A stretch of 64,000 nucleotides of DNA, from assembly GCA_002007465.1 (NCBI GenBank), contig LNAC01000037.1:352290-416289 (forward strand), written 5' to 3'. This DNA is from Ailurus styani (lineage: Eukaryota; Chordata; Mammalia; Carnivora; Ailuridae). The first letter of the stretch is position 1. The number at the start of each line of letters is the position of its first letter. Under the pieces are notes generated by a model that saw only the letters and a program-made list of their open reading frames with translations, searched no databases and was not told the DNA's origin. Of this stretch, positions 55,767 through 64,000 are shown one piece after another. The translations under genes were made by a program, and so were the position numbers.

Positions 55767-56062
55767 AATTATCATATGATCTCTCTGATATAAGGAACTT
55801 GAGGGGCAGGGTGGGTGGTTGTGGGGGGTAGGAAGGGAAAAATAATGAAACAAGATGGGATGGGGAAGGACACAAACTATAAGAGACTCCTAATCTCAGA
55901 AAACAAACTGAGGGTTATGGGGGGTGGGAGCGTAGGGATAGGGTGGATGGGTTATGGACATTGGGGAGGGTTTGTGCTTTGGTAAATGCTGTGAAAGATG
56001 TAAGACTGATGATTCACAGACCTGTACTCCTTGGGCAAAGAATAAAAATAAAATAAAATAAA
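55767..56062 (+). mobile_element. Short young L1 3' end, sense, nearly identical to the 54.3-kb tail
   Basis: It begins in the last ORF2 codons (AATTATCATATGATCTCTCT) and repeats the 54.3-kb 3'UTR almost base for base (GATAT[A/G]AGGAAC, GTGGG[T/G]GGTTG), ending in the same CTTGGGCAAAG-AATAAAAATAAA tail. At under 300 bp it is an extreme 5' truncation of the same young subfamily. It lies in opposite orientation within the antisense L1. Confidence 0.93.
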
Positions 56063-56149
56063 AGAAGAGGAGGGAGGGGGAGGAGGGGGCAGGAGGGGGA
56101 GAAGAAGAAGAAGGAAGTGAGGAAGAAGAGGAAAGATTAGGAGAAAGGA
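56063..56149. repeat. Polypurine (GGA/GAA)n tract
   Basis: About 87 bases that are almost pure purine on the plus strand, with GGAGGGGGAGGAGGGGGCAGG then (GAA)n. It directly follows the L1 poly(A). It may have grown from the tail, or may be a pre-existing purine tract. Confidence 0.9.
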
Positions 56150-56279
56150 TCTTACCTACAAGTTACCAAGATTCATAAGTTACAGTGAATACAACAGTGT
56201 GACATGACTCAACACAGATAGACACAAACACTGGCACAGAAAAGGAATCCCATTAATAGTTCATAATATAATAATAGGC

Positions 56280-57277
56280 CATTCACATTGAGGGTAACTA
56301 TTGAAATATACGAATTTAGTGCTGTCATATTGCCGATAAAGTCCCTGTTTCTATAGATTGTCTCTGTAAATTTCTGGTCTGTATTACTCTTGGGTTCTTT
56401 CTTCTTTTATGGAATCCCTCTTAATATTCCTTGCAGGGCTGGCTAGGTGGTAACATAGTCTTTCAGTTTCTGCCTGTCCTGGAAGCTCTTTATCTCTCTA
56501 TCTGTTCTGAATGACAGCCTTGCTGGATAAAGAATTCTTGGCTGCATGTTCTTCTCATTTAGTACTTTGATGTGTCTTTCCAGCCCTTTCTTGCTTGTCA
56601 GGTCTCTGTGGATCTGATGTTATTCTGATGTTCCTTCCTCCATATATAAGAAATCTCCTCCCCCTAGCTACCCTCAGGATAACTTCCTTGTTTAAGATTT
56701 GCAAGTTTCACTATTATATGCTGGGGTTTGTTCTATTTTCATTAATTTTGGGAGGGTCCTCTCTGCCCCTTGGACACAAAATCTTGTTTCCTTCCCCATT
56801 AGGGAAGTTCTCAGCTATGATTTACCTTCTAGTTTCCTCTCTCTCTCTCTCTCTTCACTCTTTCACGGATCCCAATAATTCTGACATTAGAATATTTCAT
56901 GGTGTCATTGATCTAAGTTTTTTCTCATGGGCTTCTAGCTGCCTATCCCTAGCTCCCTTGACTTCCTTCCTTTCTATCAGTTTATCTTCTAGATCACTAA
57001 ATCATTCTTTTGCCTCATTTACCCTGAATGTTAGGGTATCCAGTTTAGAATGCATCTCATTCATAGCATTTTTAAGTTTGGCCTGATTAGATCTCATTTC
57101 TGCCCTTAGACATTCTATGTTGTTGGTGATGGTTTTCTCAAGCCTGGCTACTGATTTCATAATTGCCACCCTGAAGTCTATCTCTGACATCTTGTTTATA
57201 TCCATATCCATCAGATCTGTGGCAGATGACATTGTCTCTGGTTCTTTTCTTTGTCGGAAATTCCTCCTCCTACTCAT
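56280..57277 (-). pseudogene. L1 ORF1 remnant, antisense
   Basis: The ORF1 start (MSRRRNFRQRKEPETMSSAT) has its ATG at 57275-57277 on the minus strand. The first about 91 codons are open to 57002 and read as the N-terminal coiled-coil region (MDMDINKMSEIDFRVAIMKS, RLEKTITNNIECLRAEMRSN). The frame upstream of this ATG is also open to 57343, which is 5'UTR. Beyond 57002 the RNA-binding and C-terminal domains are recognisable only in broken frames ('CTTGCTGGATAAAGAATTC' antisense). Confidence 0.88.
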
Positions 57278-59205
57278 TTTGTTGAGGGATGGTTGAGGGA
57301 ATGCAAAGTCCAAAATATCAACCATGACCCAAGAAAAATGCACCTATGAAAAAAGTCCAAAGTGGTTGAAATCTATCACAGACATGCCATCAAATCCGGG
57401 ATGACCCAAAACAATAAAAAAGAAAGAAAAAAGACAAGAGGAAAAGAAAGTGAGGGCAGGGAGAGAGATTATAATCTCCCAGGGTGGACACAGCAGGGCA
57501 ATCTGCCTGTTTGTGCTTGATTTTTTATCTCTGTGGTAGAAGACACTATGTCCTAAAATTGAAACAAAATCAGAACTTGCATATATGTCAAGATAAAATT
57601 CAATACATTGAAATACAGGCTAGTATGGGGCATAAATCTATAAAACATGTGAAAAGGAAAAAAAAGTTAAGAAAAGACTTAAAAACATAGGTTGGGAAAT
57701 ACAAATCTATTTTTAATGGGAGCAGGGGTAAATAAAAAAAAAGATAAGAAAAACTAAAAAGGAAATGCAAAATTTTAGCCTAAAGTATAAGCCAGTCATG
57801 AGGGAACACTTGGATCTCCCTCTATTATTTTCCCCTGGTGCTGGAGTTTTAAAGTCCTGTGGGAAATAAGCTTACCATTCACATGTTCTTCCAGTCTGTC
57901 TTCTGGGTGAGGGGACTGCTGCTCATTTTCTCAGGTGACTTTGCCTGGGTGGAGTTACTACAGTGGTTGTCAGGGGTATGGGCTTAATGTGAGCTGTTGG
58001 CTGCATGGCTTTTTTTCCCTGGCATATTTCAGTTTCTTTTTAGAGTATCAGAGCAAACGTGGCCATGCAGCAATCTCTGGTCCAGAGCCATGAAGTCACG
58101 CCCCTCCACCCCCTCAGCAAATTCTCTAGGTCAACCCATCTCCATCACTGCACATACCAAACTCTACAGACATGCACAATTCATGCCCACCACATCCCTC
58201 TCTTGGGGAAGTCACGGGGACCTGCGACCATCTTTGTGCTTTGTGACTTTGCAATTGCTAGCAGTCATAGGCCTGCAGGTGTACCCTCTTTGGCAACTCC
58301 CAGTCATGGTTAGAGCTGTCCTATTGTCCCTTGGGGATCACATTACCCTGAGAGCTGTTACCGAGTTGGGGACATGGGATCTTTATGTGTCAAACCACTG
58401 AATCTTTTGGTGCCCACTGGCTGCTCTTCTCCCAAGGGAACCATGGGAATCTGAGAACACCTTTGTGACTTGTAACTCTGCAACTACCAGTGTCCATGAG
58501 TTTGCATATGCACCCTCCTCCGCAGTTCCTAGCTCACTCTGGGTGCCACCCCAGCATATTCTTGTAGGTCACATTGACTCAAGAGCTGTCCTTGTGGTTG
58601 GCACAAGCAGATCTCTACCTCCCCTTGGATGTTAGTGAGCCCACCCCTTCTAGTCTTTTTCAGGGTGGTCAGGCAGAGGGTGGTCTCCCTATCAGCTTGG
58701 CTCATGGTTTATGGTATCTAGAGCTGAAAGTCCCCTCTGGGATCTCTGACCACAACCAGTCACCCTGCTCCACTGCTTGGACATGGTATCAGTTTGGGCT
58801 CCCCCATTCTTTCTGAGTCTCCTGGAATCTTGAGACCACAATGATCCCCCTAGAATTCTGCCCTACTAGCCCCCTGTGCCCTTTCCAGAAGGAGATGCCC
58901 CTCACTAGAGTAGCTTTACAAAGGTCTTGATTTTTTTGCTCTGGTGTTATATAACTTTCTGGTAGCCATCTTATGGAGGCTCCTTCCCCTGTCCACTTAT
59001 CTTTATATATTTCCCCTAAAGATTCAAGTTTCCACACCTTCTACCTAAAAAAAAAATTCATTCTTCTGCTTGTGGAGATCTAGATAAATCTTGCATCTAA
59101 GATTAAATTAGTGTGTGTTCAGAGTGGTTTGATAGATATCCAGCTAAATTTGAGGGACAGATGAAGTGAGGTCGCCTACTCAACTGCCATTTTGCCAGCC
59201 TCCTT
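57278..59205 (-). promoter_or_regulatory. L1 5'UTR, antisense
   Basis: Sequence between the ORF1 ATG and the 5' end. 58000-58900 is GC-richer than the surroundings, as in the 24-kb L1. Frames of 80-134 codons here (for example 57997-58401 plus strand) are composition artefacts in the untranslated leader. Confidence 0.75.
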
Positions 59206-59680
59206 ACTGCATGTTTTTCTACTGATAAGGCTCTCTCAGCAGTATGCACATGTATCCACTAAAACTTATCACATTGTTTTATATTTCTTTTTGCAATACT
59301 GTCTTGTCTATTAGATTGTTAAATCAAGAGACCCAAGGACTATGTTACTCCTGTCTGTAACTGTAATATCTGACATACACTAGGCATTCAATGCCAAGTT
59401 AATTATTTAATGTTAATGAATATTCTATTTGCCACATGCACCAACAACTACTAAAAAGTAATTAGTAGTATGTCTGTAGTTACTATGTTGAATTAAAAAA
59501 ATAATGTTAAATTCCAGCCTTCAAAGAATATACAAGTTTAAATAAAACAAGGATTCTCCAAAACAGACTCTGGTCTCAAGAAATGAGCAAAAATATTTTA
59601 TATGGCTGACATACCTTTTTTAAATGTTTTATTTTATGATCATTGCAGATTAACATGAAGCTGAAATAAACAATACAGAG
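59206..59680. other. Intergenic, with a degenerate L2-like 3' end
   Basis: At about 59305-59400, 'TGTCTATTAGATTGTTAAATC', 'AGGACTATGTTACTCCTGTC' and 'CATACACTAGGCATTCAATG' follow the order of the ancient L2 3' end. No gene is seen. Confidence 0.55.
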
Positions 59681-60010
59681 AGATTCTCTCTGTTGCCCTT
59701 ATGTATTCATGGTTAGATTTTTCTGTGAACATGTTTTAATTTCTATAGGATAAATGTTAAAGAGTACTATTGCTGGCTCATATGAGAATTTTATGCTTAG
59801 TTTTATTAAAAACTACTCAACTGTTTTTCAAGGTGGTGCATTCAAAATAAAAGGTACCATTTTACATTCTCACCAGCAACCTATGAATGGTATAATTTCC
59901 CAACATCTATGAAAATATTTGATATTGTCACAATTTTTTAATTTATATGATTTGAGAAGCATGTAGTAGAATTATGTTGTGATGTTAATTTGCATTATTT
60001 GATGGTTATT
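59681..60010 (-). mobile_element. Old L1M/ME 3' portion, antisense
   Basis: Reverse-complement ORF2 C-terminal phrases are visible but eroded: 'TTATTAAAAACTACTCAACTG', 'TTTTCAAGGTGGTGCATTC', 'CATTCTCACCAGCAACCTATG', 'TGATGTTAATTTGCATTATTTG'. Confidence 0.65.
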
Positions 60011-60224
60011 GATGTAAAACATTATTTTTGAAGGTTTAAATAGACTTTATTATTACAAGGAGGGCCTCACTGAGTAGGGCCTTGTAAACTAATATACATG
60101 GGCCAGTATGTCACTATGGAGAAATCAAGAGGTCATGATTACAGAAGTCACTGTAATTGAAGGATATGATCCACGGAAGGCTGGCCAGGAATACAGCAGA
60201 CATGATCAAGACAGGCCAGGGGTA
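60011..60224. other. Short unassigned sequence
   Basis: About 210 bases, less AT-rich ('GGAGGGCCTCACTGAGTAGGG', 'GATCAAGACAGGCCAGGGG'), with no element or gene recognised. Confidence 0.45.
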
Positions 60225-60944
60225 GATAGACCATATTTTAGACCACAGAACAATTCTTAATAAATTCAAGGAAACTGAAATTATACCAAGTATCTGGCAT
60301 GATTAAAAGGGTGTAAAGATAGAAATCAATAACAAGAGGAAAACTGGAAAATCACAAACACATGAAAATTAAATAAGAATCTCCTGAACAATTAATGGAT
60401 CAAAAAGAAATTAAAGAAGATAGACAAATGAAAATGAAAACACAATATGCCAAAACTTATGAGATATGCCCAAAGTAGTACTAAGGAGGATGTTAATAGC
60501 AATAAGAAACTTACTTTAAGAAGCAAGAAAAATCACAAATAACCTAACTGTCCACCTTGAGGAACTAGAAAGAGAAGAACAAACTGAGCTCAAGGTTAAC
60601 AGAAGAAATAAAGATTAGAGCAGAAATAAATGAAATAGAGAACAGGAAATAGTAGACAAGATTAAACTAAGAGTTGACTCTTTGAAAAAACAAACAAAAT
60701 TGACAAACTTTTATTCAGGTGAACCAAAAAAATAAGAGTTTTAAATCAATAAAATTAGAATTAAAAAAGATACATTAAAACTGATGCCACAGAAATACAA
60801 AGAATCATAAAAGGCTACTATGAACAACTGTACACCAAGAAACTGGACAATGTAGAAGAAATGGAAAATTTCTTTGAAGCATACAAATTACCAACACTGA
60901 ATCAGGGAGATTTGGAAAATGTAAATAGACCAATTATTAATAAA

Positions 60945-61112
60945 GTTTTTTGTTGTTGTTGTTTGGTTTTTGTTTTTTGGGGTTTTTTTAGAAAAGTTTG
61001 ACCAGGGGAGCCTGGGTGGCTCAGTGGGTTAAAGCCTCTGCTTTTGGCTCAGGTCATGGTCTCAGGGTCCTGGGATAGAGCTCCAAGTCAGGTTCCCTGC
61101 TTGGCAGGGAAC
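60945..61112. mobile_element. CAN-SINE head fragment preceded by a T-rich tract, 3' part missing
   Basis: 61005-61112 is the sense head and front body (GGGGAGCCTGGGTGGCTCAG to TTGGCAGGGAAC) with no pyrimidine tract or AATAAA tail. Before it, 60945-60990 is T-rich with GTT units, resembling a SINE tail in antisense. The L1 host text flanks the block (ATTATTAATAAAG on the left, TAATAATTACATTGCATCAG on the right). It is either a 3'-truncated SINE next to a simple repeat or a 5'-inverted SINE inserted in antisense. Confidence 0.75.
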
Positions 61113-61884
61113 TAATAATTACATTGCATCAGTAATCAGAAATCTCCCAAATAAGAAAAGTCCAGGACCAGAGGGCTTCATTGGCGAATTTTACCAAATA
61201 TTTGAAACATTGATGCCAATCTTTCTCAAACTCTTCCCCAAAATTAAAGAGTGGGCAACACTACAAACCTCATTTTATGAAGCCACCATCATCCTGATAC
61301 TAAAGCTAGAAAACAACAATACCATTGAAGAAAACTACACACCAATATCTTTGATAAATGTAGATACAAAATTATTTAAAAAATAATAACAAACCAAATA
61401 TGGCAGCACATTAAAAGGATAATTCACCATGATCAAGTGAGATTTACATCTTAGATGTTAGGATGGTTCAACATATGCAAATCAGTCAATGTGGTTCATC
61501 ACATTAATAGGATGAAGAAAATATATTATCTTGATGCAGAAAAAGCATGTGGCAAATTATAACATTATTCATGTTAAAATTCTTGAATTGGGTATAAAAG
61601 GAAAATATATCAACACAATAAAGTCCACATATAATGAACCCACAGCTAATATCATACTTAATTGTGAAAGGTTAAAAGATTTCCCTTTTAGATTAAGAAC
61701 AAGACAAGGGTTTCTGCTCTCACCATTCCTATTAAACATAGAATCGAAAATCATTGCTACAACAATCATGCAAGAGTAAGTAATGAAAGACATCAGAACT
61801 GGAAAAGAAACAGGAAAATTGTCTCTCTTTGTTGATAACATAATTGTATATATAGAAAATTCTAAAATCAAGATACTTTTAACT

Positions 61885-62063
61885 ATAGAGAACAAACTAT
61901 TGATGGAGGGGAGTAGGGGAGGGGATGGGCTAAAGGGGTGGTGTGCATTAAGGAGGGCACTTGTGATGAGCACTGAGTGTTATATGTAAGTGATGAATCA
62001 CTAAATACTATTCCTGAAACCAATATTACACCATATGTTAACTAACTAGAATTTAAATAAAAA
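61885..62063 (+). mobile_element. Short L1 3' end, sense, nested in old L1M
   Basis: Only the 3'UTR end is present: 'AGAGAACAAACTATTGATGG', 'GATGAGCACTGAGTGTTATA' and 'ACCATATGTTAACTAACTAG', then 'AATTTAAATAAAAACTTGAAAC'. The host ORF2 text breaks at 'TATAGAAAATTCTAAAATC' and resumes at 'AGACTAAACCAAGAAAC'. This is an extreme 5' truncation. Confidence 0.82.
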
Positions 62064-63362
62064 CTTGAAACAAGCAAAAAGACTAAACCAAGAAACTTAA
62101 AGCCTATCAACAAATTCAATAAATTTCCAGGATACAAAATTAACATACAAATGTCAGTAGCATTTCTATACACTAACAACAAATTATCTGAAAAAAGACA
62201 AAAAGAAATAAAGAAAGCAATTCAATTTGCAGCAGCAGCAAAAACAATAGAATAACTAGGAATAAACTTAACCAAGGAGATGAAAGATGTCTACTCCAAA
62301 AATTATAAGACATTGATGAAAGAAATTAAAGAAAATACAAATGAAAAGTAGCCTGTGTTTATGGATTGGAATAATTAATATTGTTAAAATCTCTATACTG
62401 TTAAAAGTTATTTATAGATTCAAAGCAATTCCTATTAAGACTCCAGTAACAGCTTTTATAGAAGCAGAAAATTTTTAAAATTTATACGGAGCTACAGAAG
62501 ACCCTAAATACCCAAATCAAGTCTGAGAAAGAAGACAAAGTGAGGGGCATCACACTTCCTTGTTTTAATCTCTATTATAAACTATAGCCATCAAGACAGT
62601 TTGCTACAGTCATAAAAACAGACACATAGACCAATGGAACAGAATTGAGAGTTCAGAAATAACCCAGGCAGATACAGTCGACAAATATTTTGAAAAGGGA
62701 GCTAGTAGTACTCAATGAAGAAAGTCCCTTCCTAGGAAAATTGGCTATTCACATGTTTAAAAAATTGGAACTAAACCCCTGTCTTACACCACTCACAAAT
62801 TTAAGTCAAAATAGTTTAAAAACTTAAATGTAGGACATGAAATCATGAAACTCCTAGAAAAAAATAGGAATAAAATTTCTTGACATGGCTCTTGACAATA
62901 TTTTTTTTATTATGACAAACACAAACCACAAAATAAAATAAAAACAACTGGGACTATATCAAATCAAATTTAAAAGCTTCTGTACAGCAAAAAAAAAAAC
63001 AATCAACAACATAAAAAGATAATCCATGTAATGGAAAAATATTTGCAAACCATATATTTATATATATCTGATAATGGATTAACATCCAAATTATGTAAAG
63101 AACTCATACAACTCAATAACAAAACAAAAACAAAACAAAAAAACAGAAACAAAAGAGAAATAATTTAATTAAAAAATCAGCAAATATCTTGGACAGACAT
63201 TTCTTCAAAGAATGTTTATGAAAGAACAACAGGTACAAGAAAAGACAGTCAACATCAGTAGTCATTAGGGAAAAGCAAGTCTAAATCATAGTAAGATATC
63301 ACATTGCACCTGTAGAGTAACCATTACCAAAAAAACAAGAGAACCAATGCTGCAGAGAATCT

Positions 63363-63382
63363 GAAAAAAAAAAAAAAAAAAA
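63363..63382. repeat. Poly(A) run
   Basis: A pure A-run of about 18 bases inside the old L1M ORF2, not at an element end. Confidence 0.9.
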
Positions 63383-63633
63383 GAACACTTCTGCACTGTT
63401 GGTTGGTTTGTAAACTGGCACAGCCACTATGGAAAACATTATGGATGATCCTCAGACTATTAAAAATAAAATTAGCATATGGTCCAGCAATTCCTATTCT
63501 GGGAATATATCCAAATGAAATGAAAATACAAACTCCCAAATATATCTGCACTTGCATGTTTATAGCAGCATTATTTACAGTAGCCAAAATATGGAAACAA
63601 CTTATCCACTGACAGATGAATAAAGAAGCTGTG

Positions 63634-63659
63634 GTACACACACACACACACATACACAC
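63634..63659. repeat. (CA)n microsatellite
   Basis: A short CA run at the place where L1 ORF2 normally has TATATATACAATGG. Confidence 0.9.
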
Positions 63660-64000
63660 CTCATTACATCTAAACATTATTCAGTCATAAGCAACAACAA
63701 AACAAAACAAAACCAAAACCAAGAAAAAAAAAACAAGAAAATCCTGTCATTTGTAAAAATATGGGTGAAACTTGAGGGCATCATGATAACTGAAATAAGA
63801 AAAAGACAAACACTGTATGATCTCACTTATATGTGGAATCTGAAAAAAAAATAGTCATACAAAAAGGGAACAGATTTGTGGTTGCCACAATTGGGGTTGA
63901 GGGTAGGGTGAATCTAGTAAAAAGGTTCAATCTTCCAGTTACAAGATAAAGAAGTACTAAGTATGCAATGTACAGTATGACTATAGCTAACGTTGATGTA

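Larger units (their letters stand above)
54801..59205 (-). mobile_element. L1, antisense, with 5'UTR and ORF1, large ORF2 deletion
   Basis: The 5' end is at 59205 (on the minus strand AAGGAGGCTGGCAAAATGGC). The 5'UTR covers 57278-59205 and ORF1 about 56280-57277. ORF2 is represented only by its endonuclease side (54864-55766: 'GCATTGTGGTCTGAAAATATG', 'CTTTCTTTTGAGGTCCATTGG'), then a 3'-terminal scrap at 54801-54863 ('ATCATTAGTTTTTGATGTAGTG'). Most of ORF2 and the 3'UTR are missing. A SINE and a young L1 tail have inserted in it. Confidence 0.82.
60225..64000 (+). mobile_element. Old L1M, sense, ORF2 to 3'UTR, running off the window
   Basis: Sense ORF2 from the endonuclease/RT linker ('ATCACAAACACATGAAAATTA', 60.35 kb) through the RT start ('TCTCCCAAATAAGAAAAGTCC', 61.14 kb) and active-site region ('CTCTTTGTTGATAACATAAT', 61.83 kb; F-V-D-N in place of F-A-D-D). 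It continues to the C-terminal part ('CTGCACTGTTGGTTGGTTTG', 63.39 kb) and into the 3'UTR at the window end. It is heavily mutated; the best frames are 68-82 codons (61531-61989). A SINE fragment and a short L1 tail are inserted. Confidence 0.82.

Noticed and set aside
57997..58816. 134- and 80-codon plus-strand frames
   Set aside because: They are antisense to the 5'UTR of the minus-strand L1; no domain or splice context.

Overview
This is nuclear DNA of a mammal in the order Carnivora. Tails and heads of tRNA-Lys-type CAN-SINEs occur throughout: about 27 copies, with the head reading like 'CCTGGGTGGCTCAGTGGGTT' and the tail like 'AATAAATAAAATCTT'. The LINE-1 3' ends are of caniform type. 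The fresh SINE form (GCGCCTGGGTGGCTCAGTGGG, CAGGTCATGATCTCAGGGTC) and the youngest L1 tail (CCTGTACCCCTTGGGCAAAG) suggest a musteloid, probably a mustelid such as ferret, mink, marten or otter. That last step is inference. The window is AT-rich and shows no sign of bacterial or viral gene organisation.

I find no intact host protein-coding gene and no functional RNA gene. The only host-gene-derived sequence is a processed pseudogene at 12.86-13.50 kb, recognised as a retrocopy of CFAP276 (C1orf194, a ciliary microtubule-associated protein). It has a poly(A) signal, a poly(A) tail, an 11-bp target-site duplication and one in-frame nonsense codon. Almost everything else is retrotransposon, in layers of different age.

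Layout: 0-4.3 kb holds a young L1 tail, an unassigned GC-richer block, then an old L1M copy on the minus strand carrying two SINEs. 4.3-15 kb is mostly AT-rich unique sequence with five SINEs, one minus-strand L1 3' fragment and the CFAP276 retrocopy. 15-32.5 kb is a nest: an old L1M/HAL1-like ORF1 was invaded by a near-full-length L1 (15.8-23.9 kb, two tandem 5'UTR monomers). That L1 was itself invaded by two L1 3' ends (18.0-19.9 kb, one holding a SINE) and abuts a second near-full-length but decayed L1 (23.9-30.7 kb). 32.5-47.8 kb is a patchwork of old L1M in both orientations, including a 5'UTR of roughly 140-bp tandem units and a 5'-inverted ('twin-primed') L1 at 45.1-47.0 kb. 47.8-50.1 kb is unique DNA with two young SINEs. 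50.1-54.6 kb contains the youngest large element, a 5'-truncated L1 with a 737-codon open ORF2 remnant. 54.8-59.2 kb is an L1 on the minus strand with 5'UTR and ORF1. 60.2-64 kb is an old L1M running off the window end.

The hunt did not reveal an undescribed cellular system. What stands out is the retrotransposition record: exact target duplications, nested insertions that give a relative clock, unusual insertion structures, promoter-monomer duplication, and G-rich or polypurine tracts. Boundaries of old L1 pieces are approximate (tens of bases). Target duplications were read directly.
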